A stretch of DNA of 64,000 nucleotides from Streptococcus varani (GTDB taxonomy: Bacteria; Bacillota; Bacilli; Lactobacillales; Streptococcaceae): NCBI RefSeq assembly GCF_001375655.1, contig NZ_CTEN01000002.1:62001-126000 (forward strand). The letters run 5' to 3'. Positions 36,716-45,273 of the stretch are shown piece by piece. The notes beneath the pieces are model-generated. The model was given only the letters and a program-made list of their open reading frames with translations, did not search any database and was not told the origin of the DNA. Position numbers and translations under genes: made by a program. How positions within the stretch are numbered: the first letter of the stretch is position 1; every line of letters begins with the position of its first letter.

Positions 36716-37207
36716 TTAATCTTCAACCTTATCAATAAACCCTTGTTTATCTAACCATCTTTCTAAGAAATACTGACTGATGCTATTGGTCTCTAGACTT
36801 TCCTTAGCTAAAATTGGTGCAAACCATTCTGCCATAGGACCATAGTCATCATTGATCAAAGCTGTAGAATCTTTGATACGACAAACAAAGTTCATCAATA
36901 ACATCTGTTCTTCTGCCACAACAAGGCTAGAATTGAACTGGATAGAAACCACTTCTAGATTAGTCATACCTTGCAAACTTTCAGCAATCGTTTCCTCTAT
37001 ATTTCTTCCTGATTCTACCATTACTGAAAACAAAGTATTCAAACCAGCATAGCCTTGCTCAAAAAGAAGTATGTTTCTTTCGTTTTCATCATATACGATG
37101 GCAGATAAAATCACACCATATTGTGGCAGATGATTTCCTCCACAACAATGAGAGTCATGTCCCTCCTCCTTATGCCGATCTTTTTGACAATTACCACAAC
37201 AAGACAT
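36716..37207 (-). CDS. Nudix-like protein with cysteine/histidine-rich N-terminus
   Basis: 163 aa. Residues 1-27 contain CCGNC and HCCGG with several histidines, a likely metal-binding segment. Residues 30-140 resemble a Nudix fold, but the position of the Nudix box (GYAGLNTLFSVMVESGRNIE) lacks the conserved glutamates and arginine (GX5EX7REUXEEXGU), so hydrolase activity is doubtful. It is a single gene with promoter TGGTAAAAT and GAGGAG before the ATG. Confidence 0.65.
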   Translation of the reverse strand: MSCCGNCQKDRHKEEGHDSHCCGGNHLPQYGVILSAIVYDENERNILLFEQGYAGLNTLFSVMVESGRNIEETIAESLQGMTNLEVVSIQFNSSLVVAEEQMLLMNFVCRIKDSTALINDDYGPMAEWFAPILAKESLETNSISQYFLERWLDKQGFIDKVED

Positions 37208-37375
37208 TTATTTAATCTCCTCTAGTTCTTTTTCTCTATTTTACCATATAACGGGAGATTCTATCTTCCTAAATCAACAATTGGCAAATTCATTCAACCC
37301 AAAGTCGATTTAAAACTAAAAATAAATAGTTAAGCTTAGCAAATATTCTCTGAAATATAGTGGGTATCAAAACAA

Positions 37376-37412
37376 AAAAACAGGCCTTCCGAAAACTCGG
37401 AAAGTCTGTTTT
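37376..37412 (-). terminator. Terminator of rplU-rpmA
   Basis: AACAGACTTTCCGA-gttt-TCGGAAGGCCTGTT followed by TTTTTTG on the minus strand. Confidence 0.9.
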
Positions 37413-37428
37413 ATAAGGTTTTTTTACC

Positions 37429-37722
37429 TTACTTTGCGATTGGGTAAACAGAAACTTGTTTTTTATCGCGACCTTTACGTTCGAAGCGTACAACGCCTTC
37501 AACTTTAGCGTAAAGAGTATCATCTCCACCACGACCTACGTTAGTTCCTGGGTAGATTTTAGTACCACGTTGGCGGTAAAGAATAGAACCACCTGATACA
37601 GTTTGGCCATCAGCAGCTTTAGCACCAAGGCGTTTCGCTTGTGAATCACGACCGTTTGACGTTGAACCTCCACCTTTTTTGTGGGCGAAGAGGTTTAATT
37701 GAGTAAGATTCAAGTTTAACAT
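37429..37722 (-). CDS. rpmA: 50S ribosomal protein L27
   Basis: 97 aa. The N-terminal extension [13 protein letters not shown] ends in the site cut by the protease Prp just before [14 protein letters not shown]. The gene starts 51 bp behind rplU; no prp gene separates them, unlike in many streptococci. The extension and cut site are intact, so cleavage is still expected. Confidence 0.97.
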   Translation of the reverse strand: MLNLNLTQLNLFAHKKGGGSTSNGRDSQAKRLGAKAADGQTVSGGSILYRQRGTKIYPGTNVGRGGDDTLYAKVEGVVRFERKGRDKKQVSVYPIAK

Positions 37723-37773
37723 AATGTTATTCCTCCAAATTTAAGTGTTGACAGTTGTTAGGCTAAACGCTGA

Positions 37774-38088
37774 TTAAGCGTTGATAGCTGAAATAACAAC
37801 TTTTGTATAAGGTTGACGGTGACCTTGTTTACGGTGAGAACCTTTTTTAGGTTTGTATTTGTATGATACAACTTTCTTTTGTTTGCCTTGTTTTTCAACA
37901 GTACCAACAACAGTAGTTCCCTCAACAAGTGGAGTTCCGACAACAGTTTTGTCGCCACCAACAAGAACAACTTCGTTAAAAGTAACTTCTTGTCCTGCTT
38001 CTACATCCAATTTTTCAACGTAGATAGCTTGACCAGCTTCAACTTTTACTTGCTTACCGCCAGTTTTAATGATTGCATATGTGCTCAT
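37774..38088 (-). CDS. rplU: 50S ribosomal protein L21
   Basis: 104 aa. [20 protein letters not shown] begins it and the RNA-binding [15 protein letters not shown] ends it. It is preceded by AGGAGGTG eight bases before ATG and by a long leader. It heads rplU-rpmA. Confidence 0.97.
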   Translation of the reverse strand: MSTYAIIKTGGKQVKVEAGQAIYVEKLDVEAGQEVTFNEVVLVGGDKTVVGTPLVEGTTVVGTVEKQGKQKKVVSYKYKPKKGSHRKQGHRQPYTKVVISAINA

Positions 38089-38097
38089 TATGCACCT

Positions 38098-38205
38098 CCT
38101 ATGATAATGTGGGTTTCCCCATTTTTTGTGAAGACTCGCCTAGCATCGTGAGCTCAAAGCTGCTTAAAACGATGGTCGTGCGGTTGCACAGGTGTGCATA
38201 GTCAA
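38098..38205 (-). ncRNA. L21 leader RNA (autoregulatory candidate)
   Basis: The about 115-nt untranslated leader has several self-complementary segments, including TGGGGAAACCCA and CTTTGAGCTCACG. Its position before rplU in a firmicute matches the known L21 leader family, through which L21 probably represses its own synthesis. I assign it from position and hairpins, not from a covariance model. Confidence 0.6.
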
Positions 38206-38212
38206 CATTACT

Positions 38213-38241
38213 ATATTATCACTCTTGTAAATTTTTTTCAA
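38213..38241 (-). promoter_or_regulatory. Promoter of rplU-rpmA
   Basis: -35 TTGAAA (38241-38236), 17-bp spacer, -10 TAATAT (38218-38213) on the minus strand. Confidence 0.8.
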
Positions 38242-38261
38242 GAATAAACTATCAATTTTCT

Positions 38262-38801
38262 TTAATTTTTTGCTTTTAAGAGACGAATTTTCATCCCTGA
38301 CCATTCAATATACTTGCCAAGTTTTTCAAATTCTTGAATCCGATCTTCATTCTTATTCGTAAGAACTTGATAGACTTCTTCATTTTCAAAATAAAGGTAA
38401 TCTGTTAAAGTATAGCCATTTTTTTCATAAAATGCCAATCGTTTTAAGCGTAACTTATAGTTTTCGGCATTTTTGTCTAATGGTTCTATCACTAAGAAAA
38501 TGGGTCTATCCTTGGCTTGCTTTGCCACTGCTTTCAGAATTTTTCCACCATATCCTCTTGAATGAGCATTGCTTGGAACAGCTAAAAAGAGTAGGTAGTA
38601 GACATGCTTTGATTTTAAGGAGTAGGAAAAACCGGCAAAGGTTCCCTTATCAAAATAAGCTAAAAAATCAGAACGACCAAAGAATGCCATGATCAGCATC
38701 CAAGTCCATGAAATCCTCTCTACTGCTGGAAACGAGTCTTCATATAGTTTCTTAACTTTTTTATAGTGGGGAGATAGGATGGATATTTTCTGAATTTTCA
38801 T
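38262..38801 (-). CDS. GNAT family N-acetyltransferase
   Basis: 179 aa. A GNAT fold is suggested by YYLLFLAVPSNAHSRGYGGKIL (the acetyl-CoA loop with R-x-x-G-x-G-G at about residues 77-98) and FYEKNGY near the C-terminus. The gene starts five bases after the adenylate-forming ligase, so the two are coupled. The acceptor is unknown. Confidence 0.85.
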   Translation of the reverse strand: MKIQKISILSPHYKKVKKLYEDSFPAVERISWTWMLIMAFFGRSDFLAYFDKGTFAGFSYSLKSKHVYYLLFLAVPSNAHSRGYGGKILKAVAKQAKDRPIFLVIEPLDKNAENYKLRLKRLAFYEKNGYTLTDYLYFENEEVYQVLTNKNEDRIQEFEKLGKYIEWSGMKIRLLKAKN

Positions 38802-38806
38802 ATTTA

Positions 38807-40339
38807 CTACTTATTCTCTTTCATTAATCTTCTTTCTAATTCTAATCGTTGTACTTTCATAGTTGCCGTACGCGGAATCTCCTCGTAATCCATGATGATC
38901 GGCGCATTGAGATAGGGAAGATTAGAAACAGCGTCCCACCAAGCTTCCATATCCATTTGACAATCTAATTTTGTCGCAACAAAGGGTTGTGGTTTGCCTT
39001 GAGGATCCCGGACCAATACCACTTCTGCCAAGAAAGTCAGCTGATCCAACAGCATATCTTCTAAGGCCAGATTGCTTTGGATGGTTTCAATCAAATCAAC
39101 CTGACGATCTTTTAAATAGAGGTGACCTTCTTCATCTATGCAACCATAATCACCTGAATCCCACCACTCACCATAGACATTTTCTTGAAAACGTTGGTCT
39201 TCCTTAAAGTATGTCAAAGCCCGACCTTTTGAATGGAGATGGATATGTCCATCTTGACCAACAGCTAGAGGATTGCCTTTTTCATCAGCAATGCGGGCCT
39301 TGGTCAAATCTCTAAAATCGACCCCCATATCACGTGCATTGGAGTTTGGAAGGCTCTTTCTGGTATGCGCTTTTAAAATCATCGGTCCACATTCACTCTG
39401 ACCATAGATCTGCAAGAAAATGGCATTTTCGTTCTCAGAAGCTTCAAGAAAAGCTAGCATAGTAGCATTATTGATGGCATCAAAAGTTGAATGGTAATAA
39501 TTGGTTTTAGCAAAAACAGCAGGATTTTTTCTAGCCAAGTCAGACCACTGTACAAAATGATTTGGATGCGTTTCAACTGCTTGAGGTTGGTGACGCAAGA
39601 ACATTTTTTCAACCACTTCTGTCTTAGCAGTAGATAGGGGAATGAAAGGGAAGCCCAAAAGCATGAGGGAAGAAATACCAATGTTAAAGCGGGAATGAAC
39701 TGGTGAGATATGGAAGCCAACTATTCTTCTCTCAGGCATATAATGAAAGATTTCTTTTTGATACTTGGTTCTCCACCCCATGGTCTGGGCAGAATGACAA
39801 ATCAACTTCGGAATACCAGTCGTACCGGATGTATGTGTAATATAGGCAATTTGATCTTCCGGAAGGGATGTAGATTCCACAAAATCGGACGGAGCAGCCA
39901 GCAATTTCGAAACTTCAATTTTATGATTTTCATCAATGGTATCAACTGCATCGACAACTGCTTTTGTAGCCTCATCATAGATAATAAAGGGATTTTCCAA
40001 ACGCTCAGCAAAGACTCTGATGACTTCCGAAGGAAAATGAAAGGATACCATGACAGGAACTGCGCCCAAAAAGGTAGCCGCTACAGCTAACATATAGGTA
40101 TCAAAGGCCTGACTTTTAAAGATGATAACCTTATCTCCTTTTGCAAGTCCAAGAGAAGCCAACTGCCCAGCTCGCTTGACGATGGCCTCATGACTAGCTT
40201 GATAGGTTGTTTCTGTTCCTAATTCTGGAAAGGCCAGCAATTCTTTATCAAAAATAATCTGGCAATCTGGAAATCGTTCAGAAGCTTCTTTGTAGTTTTG
40301 GTAGAGATTGAGAGTACGATAGGGAAACAATTCTGTCAT
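38807..40339 (-). CDS. AMP-dependent acyl-CoA synthetase/ligase
   Basis: 510 aa adenylate-forming enzyme of the ANL superfamily. The ATP-binding loop is HTSGTTGIPKLICHS (about residues 168-182), A5 is YGQSECGP (about residue 314), A7/A8 are DSGDYGCIDEEGHLYLKDRQ, and the C-terminal catalytic lysine is in ATMKVQRLEL. The substrate could be a fatty or aryl acid. There is no carrier-protein domain. It lies 56 bp behind thiI and directly before a GNAT gene. Confidence 0.88.
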   Translation of the reverse strand: MTELFPYRTLNLYQNYKEASERFPDCQIIFDKELLAFPELGTETTYQASHEAIVKRAGQLASLGLAKGDKVIIFKSQAFDTYMLAVAATFLGAVPVMVSFHFPSEVIRVFAERLENPFIIYDEATKAVVDAVDTIDENHKIEVSKLLAAPSDFVESTSLPEDQIAYITHTSGTTGIPKLICHSAQTMGWRTKYQKEIFHYMPERRIVGFHISPVHSRFNIGISSLMLLGFPFIPLSTAKTEVVEKMFLRHQPQAVETHPNHFVQWSDLARKNPAVFAKTNYYHSTFDAINNATMLAFLEASENENAIFLQIYGQSECGPMILKAHTRKSLPNSNARDMGVDFRDLTKARIADEKGNPLAVGQDGHIHLHSKGRALTYFKEDQRFQENVYGEWWDSGDYGCIDEEGHLYLKDRQVDLIETIQSNLALEDMLLDQLTFLAEVVLVRDPQGKPQPFVATKLDCQMDMEAWWDAVSNLPYLNAPIIMDYEEIPRTATMKVQRLELERRLMKENK

Positions 40340-40395
40340 GATAAAAACTCCTTTATGATAGCAAATGAGGTGAATCTGAGCTAATATACTAACGA

Positions 40396-41613
40396 TTAGA
40401 GTAAGTCCTCAATCAAGCTATCAACTTGATCTAAAACCTCTTCTTTCGGTGTGATGGTGGTCAACATGATACCGGCTACTGCACGTTCAACCAAACCTTC
40501 TACATCCAATCGGGCTTCATATTGCTCTACATTTTTAATTTTTGGATTGGTCTTTGGACGGTCTGGAGCAAAAATCGTACAACAATCTTCAAAAGGTTGG
40601 ATTGAAATCTCGAAGGTATCGATCTTCTCAGCAATATCGATGATTTCCAGTTTATCCATAGTCACAACTGGACGAATAACTGGTGTATGGGTAACCGCAT
40701 TGATAGCCTGCATGGATTCCAAAGTTTGACTAGCAACCTGACCGAGACTTTCACCATTGATAATGATCAAAGCATTGCGAACTTCTCTGATACGATCTGT
40801 AATGCGCATCATAAAACGCCGCGTCAAGGTCATAAGGTAGGCTTCAGGTGTCTTATTTTTAATCTCTTCTTGAATCTCTGTAAAGGGAACTTCAATAAAA
40901 GTAATGTTTCCTCCAAAAGCCGTCAGTTTACGGGTCAAATCCTGAGCTTTTTTAAGGGAACCTGGACTAGTGTAAGGAGGGCTAGCAAAGTGTACGGCTT
41001 CAATATCCACACCACGTTTGAGAGCCAAATAGCCTGCTACAGGTGAATCAATTCCACCAGAGAGCATGAGCATCCCTTTTCCTGCGGTACCCACTGGCAG
41101 ACCGCCAGCACCCCGAATTTCTTCATGGGAAATATAGGCAGCATCTGTACGGATTTCCACACGCAATGCAATGTCTGGTTTTTTCATTTGAACTCGAACA
41201 GTTGGAATCACATCAAAAACAGCGTCTCCCAAAGTCTGATTGAGGTCACGACTATCCAGTTCAAAACTATGATCACTCCGTCTAGCAGCTATCTTAAAGG
41301 TCATGCCATCCTGATAGATATTTTTCATAATCAACTGGACTGCTTCTTTCAAAGCAGGAACAGACTTGTCAATTTTATAAGAGGGAGCAAAATTTTGAAT
41401 ACCAAAAACTTTCTTTAGGGACTCGGCAACAGCTTGGTAGTCAGCGCCATTCAAGTATACATGCCCACGGTCACGATCGAAGTAAGTTGTAATTTGGGGA
41501 TAAATAGACAGAGCCTCTTGCACATTTCTTCGTAGTTTATTAATAAACTGCCAGCGATTTTTTCCCTTGGTAGACAATTCGCCATAGCGAATCATAATTT
41601 CTGAATAGTTCAA
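40396..41613 (-). CDS. thiI: tRNA 4-thiouridine synthase ThiI
   Basis: 405 aa. Order: ferredoxin-like and THUMP domain (about residues 1-165), then the PP-loop AANH domain with [17 protein letters not shown] (about 184). The rhodanese tail of the long E. coli form is absent, as usual for firmicutes. It uses sulfur from a cysteine desulfurase; the nifS gene lies just upstream, separated by one unknown gene. Confidence 0.95.
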   Translation of the reverse strand: MNYSEIMIRYGELSTKGKNRWQFINKLRRNVQEALSIYPQITTYFDRDRGHVYLNGADYQAVAESLKKVFGIQNFAPSYKIDKSVPALKEAVQLIMKNIYQDGMTFKIAARRSDHSFELDSRDLNQTLGDAVFDVIPTVRVQMKKPDIALRVEIRTDAAYISHEEIRGAGGLPVGTAGKGMLMLSGGIDSPVAGYLALKRGVDIEAVHFASPPYTSPGSLKKAQDLTRKLTAFGGNITFIEVPFTEIQEEIKNKTPEAYLMTLTRRFMMRITDRIREVRNALIIINGESLGQVASQTLESMQAINAVTHTPVIRPVVTMDKLEIIDIAEKIDTFEISIQPFEDCCTIFAPDRPKTNPKIKNVEQYEARLDVEGLVERAVAGIMLTTITPKEEVLDQVDSLIEDLL

Positions 41614-41667
41614 TTTTCTTCTCTTCTTTCTTTACTATCAACTCATGAAGCTGATTCCATAACCTCT

Positions 41668-42075
41668 TCATAAACTGTATTCTTCTAATGCATCCTGCCT
41701 AATTTCATCTCGGTTTAAATCAATCAATCTTTTGACAAGTTGATACATCTTCGTATTATCAATTTCAGATTTCAAGATTAAGTCAGTAAACTCAATTGAC
41801 TCTGACGAATCCAAAGTTTTTTTCTCACCGTTTGATAGATGACAACAGCCATGGCCATCAAATGATATACGAATTAAATATATTTTTCCTTGCTCATCTT
41901 TACCGAAATCCATGAATACGCAGCCATCGAGATAGCTTAAATAATAATCTGCTTTTCTAGAAACAGGCAAATTAGTAGCATAAAAACCGAATTCACAATC
42001 CTCGTATTCACCTTCATACTCTAACTTCAAACTATCCAATAGATTTCTATTCAAATCTTCCCAAGATTCAGTCAT
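41668..42075 (-). CDS. Hypothetical acidic protein between nifS and thiI
   Basis: 135 aa, acidic, without signal or membrane segments. It contains aromatic and glycine-rich stretches (YLSYLDGCVFMDFGKDEQGK; ISFDGHGCCHLS). It starts two bases behind nifS and ends 54 bp before thiI. The shape recalls immunity or SMI1-like proteins, but I do not recognise it and give no function. Confidence 0.6.
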   Translation of the reverse strand: MTESWEDLNRNLLDSLKLEYEGEYEDCEFGFYATNLPVSRKADYYLSYLDGCVFMDFGKDEQGKIYLIRISFDGHGCCHLSNGEKKTLDSSESIEFTDLILKSEIDNTKMYQLVKRLIDLNRDEIRQDALEEYSL

Positions 42076-42077
42076 GA

Positions 42078-43220
42078 TTATCTCACCTTCTGTGTTTGAG
42101 CGTAGACCTGTTTAAAAATAGTCAAAAATTGCTCAACTTCACTCATATCATTCTCTTCATCTAGACTAATGCGAACTGCAGTCTGAGCTATTTTCTGAGA
42201 AACCCCCATAGCAATAAGGGTTCCTGCAGCCTTACCAGCTTTTGAGGAGCAGGCCGATGTCGTTGAAATGTAAATTTGGTGTTTTTCAAAGGCATGAACC
42301 GTCACTTCTCCCCTAATATTTTTAATTCCAAAAGTCAAAATATTGGGTAAGAAGTTACTCTTTTGAGAAAAAATGACAACATCAGAATATTGACTTAATT
42401 CATCAGCAATAACCTGCTTCATAGCAAGAAGACGACTTTGACCAGCTTCGAACTGATTCAAAGCCAAGCGGAGGGCTTTTGCAGTGGCAGCAATTCCAGC
42501 CACATTCTCTGTTGTTGAGCGTTTATCTGATTCCTGACCACCACCTGTCAAGAGAGGACTGATTTTCTTGCCTTCTTTAGCATAGATAAAACCGACCCCT
42601 CGAACAGAATGAAACTTATGACCCGAAAAAGTCGCAAAGTCGACACGATCCGTCAAAAAGTCTGATAAGGGCATTTTACCAATGGCTTGAACTGCATCAA
42701 CATGTAAGCTAATCGTTGGCTTATCCGCTAGCAAATCAGAGATAGCCTTGATTGGTTGTATTGATCCAATCTCATTGTTGGCAGCCATAACAGAAATCAA
42801 GATGGTATCTGGACGAATCAGTTCCGCCATTTTCGCTAGATCTAAAAAACCTTCTTTGGTGACTGGTGCTAAATCAATCTCAAACCCTTGAGTTTTTAAC
42901 CAAAGTGCGGATTCCTTAACAGCTGGATGTTCAATAGAAGAGACGATGATGTGTTTGCCCAGACGAGCTCGTTCAAAGGCAAGGCCCTTGATGACCCAGT
43001 TATCGCCTTCTGTTCCACCAGATGTAAAAAAGATTTCCGATGATTTTTTTCCTAACAAATCAGCAATCTGCTTTCTAGATGCTTCTAAAACACGGCTCGC
43101 TTGACTGCCCAAATTGTGTAAACTAGAGGGATTTCCCCAAATCTTTGTTGCAACTTCTGTATAGGTTTTTAAAACGTCAGGATAAACCTGAGTTGTCGCT
43201 GCATTATCAAAATATATCAT
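42078..43220 (-). CDS. nifS: Cysteine desulfurase (NifS/IscS-like)
   Basis: 380 aa PLP enzyme. The PLP lysine is in FSGHKFHSVRGVG (about residue 200) and the persulfide cysteine in STTSACSSKAGK (about residue 323). It should supply sulfur to ThiI for 4-thiouridine. Start MIYFDNAATTQVYPDVLKTY is canonical. Confidence 0.94.
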   Translation of the reverse strand: MIYFDNAATTQVYPDVLKTYTEVATKIWGNPSSLHNLGSQASRVLEASRKQIADLLGKKSSEIFFTSGGTEGDNWVIKGLAFERARLGKHIIVSSIEHPAVKESALWLKTQGFEIDLAPVTKEGFLDLAKMAELIRPDTILISVMAANNEIGSIQPIKAISDLLADKPTISLHVDAVQAIGKMPLSDFLTDRVDFATFSGHKFHSVRGVGFIYAKEGKKISPLLTGGGQESDKRSTTENVAGIAATAKALRLALNQFEAGQSRLLAMKQVIADELSQYSDVVIFSQKSNFLPNILTFGIKNIRGEVTVHAFEKHQIYISTTSACSSKAGKAAGTLIAMGVSQKIAQTAVRISLDEENDMSEVEQFLTIFKQVYAQTQKVR

Positions 43221-43305
43221 TTTTTCTTCCTAATTATCTGCAATAGCCCTATTTTATCACTTTTTACACCTGAATTCCAATACTTTAAGAACATTCTTAC
43301 AAAAG

Positions 43306-43326
43306 CAAAAAGCAGGCAAACCTGCT
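43306..43326 (-). terminator. Terminator of the threonine aldolase gene
   Basis: AGCAGG-tttg-CCTGCT followed by TTTTTG on the minus strand, overlapping the stop region. Confidence 0.85.
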
Positions 43327-44325
43327 CTTACAATAGCTGCCTCAAGGCATCCAAATCTTCTTGACTAGTTGACCAGGAAGTCGCTAAGCGAATAACAGTG
43401 TGATCCTGATCAAATTTTTCCCAAAAACTGTAAACCAAACCAGCTTGGGCCAATCGTTCTAGTTGACGATTCTCCAGCACGATAAACTGTTGATTGGTCG
43501 GAGATTCCAAGAAAAAGCGATAACCTTTCTCTTTTAATATATCTTTTAATTGAGTGGCCATCCCAATAGCTTTCTTTCCTAAATCAAAATAAAGATTATT
43601 TGTAAAGAAACGATCGAACTGAACGCCGACAACACGACCCTTAGCCAAAAGAGCTCCGTGCTGTTTGACGATAGTTACAAAGTTCCTTGGCTGATTTTTC
43701 TTAGTAAAAACGACTGCTTCTCCAATCAAAGCGCCCAACTTAGTCCCACCGATATAGAAAACATCCGTCAATCCAGCAATCGTTGGTAAATCCAAATCCG
43801 TTTCTGCTGCCAAAGCGTAACCCAAACGGGCCCCATCAAGAAAGAGAGGAATGGAGTACTGATGACAGATTGTTGACAGTTGAGTTAGTTCTTCTTTTGT
43901 ATAAAGAGTACCATATTCGGTTGGATGAGAAATATAGACCATCCCTGGAAAAACCATATGTTCATGGTTAGCATCCGCAAAGAAAGTTTCAATATAGTTC
44001 TTGACTTCTGCAGCTTTTAGTTTGCCTTCATGATGGGGCAAGGTCAATACCTTGTGCCCTGAGTACTCAATGGCACCTGCTTCATGACTAGCAATATGAC
44101 CAGTTTCTGCGGCAATGACACCTTCATAGGATTGAAGAAGGGCATCAATGACCACCTGATTGGTCTGAGTACCACCAGCCAAGAAAGTGACTTGAGCATG
44201 GGGACAAGCTGTTGCCTGACGAATTTTTTCAATAGCGGATTGGGTATAGCGATCACTTCCATAACCTGAAAGTCCCTCTTCGTTTGATACAATTAATGCT
44301 TCAATCAGGTCAGGATGCGCTCCTT

Positions 44326-44333
44326 TGTTATAA
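44326..44333. repeat. Left target-site duplication TGTTATAA
   Basis: TGTTATAA stands directly left of GGCTCT. The same eight bases follow the right end at 45023-45030. Eight bases is the size made by ISL3-family elements. Confidence 0.92.
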
Positions 44334-44461
44334 GGCTCTATAATTTCTGTAGTGGGTAAGACCACTATGGAGGTTATGGAGCCTTTTTGAGTGTATACAA
44401 AAAGTCCCATATGACCTATAATGAAAAGCGACAAAACCATCATTTTAGAAAGACTCATATG

Positions 44462-44610
44462 GAACAATTTGATTTTATCACAAACTTACTTGGAATAAAA
44501 GACCCTAATATCACCATTTCAGATTATGTGGACGCTGGAAACTCATTCAACAGGATAGCCGTAAACTCAGCGATAAACGCTTTTATCGCCCTACTTTTCG
44601 GATGCATTTA
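44462..44610 (+). pseudogene. ISL3-family transposase, N-terminal remnant
   Basis: MEQFDFITNLLGIKDPNITI at the start is the ISL3 transposase N-terminus. The frame leaves the family sequence after about 31 residues and stops at 44610, where the internal deletion lies. Confidence 0.75.
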
Positions 44611-44988
44611 ACCAACAAAGAGATTCTTAAAAAACTACTTTCTTACTCGCAGGAACTTCGAGAACACTATGAACTTTACCAACTATTGCTTTTTCATTTT
44701 CAAAAGAAGCAAGCTGAACATTTCTTTGACCTCATTGAGGAGCTGCTTCCCAGCGTAAATCCCATCTTTCAAACTATTTTTAAAACCTTTTTGAAGGATA
44801 AGGACAAGATCATTAACGCATTAGAACTCCCCTATTCAAACGCCAAACTAGACGCTACTAACAACCTCATCAAAGTCATTAAGCGTAATGCCTTTGGTTT
44901 CCGGAACTTTGACAACTTTAAATTAAGAATTCTCATCGCTTTGAACATCAAAAAGAAGAGAACCAAGTTGGTCCTCTCCAGGTTATGA
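44602..44988 (+). pseudogene. ISL3-family transposase, C-terminal remnant
   Basis: 128 codons end with NAKLDATNNLIKVIKRNAFG and LRILIALNIKKKRTKLV, the usual C-terminus of ISL3/IS1167-type transposases. The DDE core before it is missing. Confidence 0.8.
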
Positions 44989-45022
44989 CTTTTCAGCAAC
45001 CCACTACAGTTGACAAAGAGCC

Positions 45023-45030
45023 TGTTATAA
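45023..45030. repeat. Right target-site duplication TGTTATAA
   Basis: Second copy of the 8-bp duplication flanking the ISL3 element. Confidence 0.92.
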
Positions 45031-45123
45031 TCATTTTCAAAATGTAACATAGACTCTACTCCTCTAGAATTTGCAAAAAAACAGAAAAGGTTATCACCCC
45101 TTCTGTCTTCTTTAATGAACGAA

Positions 45124-45196
45124 TCCGTCCTGAGGGAATCGAACCCCCATCTCAAGAACCGGAATCTTACGTGATATCCATTACACTAAGGACGGA
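45124..45196 (-). tRNA. tRNA-Arg (anticodon CCG)
   Basis: GGACGGA closes with TCCGTCC as acceptor stem on the minus strand; the anticodon loop reads TTCCGGT, giving CCG. The T loop GGTTCGATTCC is normal. 73 bases without encoded CCA. Confidence 0.93.
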
Positions 45197-45232
45197 TAAT
45201 TGGTAGCTGAGATAGTGCCAACTACCAATCAA

Positions 45233-45266
45233 TGGGAAAGGCTGGGAGTTAAATCCAGCCCTTCTT
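45233..45266 (-). terminator. Terminator of rpsA
   Basis: AAGGGCTGG-atttaact-CCCAGCCTT followed by TCCC on the minus strand; a strong nine-pair stem but a poor T-run, so efficiency is uncertain. Confidence 0.6.
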
Positions 45267-45273
45267 TTCTTTT

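Larger units (their letters stand above)
44334..45022 (+). mobile_element. ISL3-family element with internal deletion (689 bp)
   Basis: The ends are GGCTCTATAATTTCTGTAG and, inverted, GGCTCTTTGTCAACTGTAG, both ISL3-like. It sits between perfect TGTTATAA repeats. The element is about half the usual size and keeps only the ends of the transposase gene, so it cannot move alone. Confidence 0.9.
43328..45050 (-). pseudogene. ltaE: Low-specificity L-threonine aldolase, split by an ISL3-family element
   Basis: The main part (43328-44333) carries the PLP-lysine motif YIGGTKLGALIGE and most of the enzyme. The true start ATG at 45050 encodes MLHFENDYN, interrupted after about nine codons by the IS at 44334-45022. 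Without the IS and one 8-bp duplicate the frame reads MLHFENDYNKGAHPDLIEAL for 341 aa with GAGGAG before ATG. The present open frame starts inside the IS (44467) and has a false N-terminus. Function is probably lost unless a start within the IS is used. Confidence 0.9.

Noticed and set aside
43328..44467. Threonine aldolase with a hydrophobic N-terminus (membrane form)
   Set aside because: The first 45 residues are translated from the IS end; the original start MLHFENDYN lies on the other side of the element.
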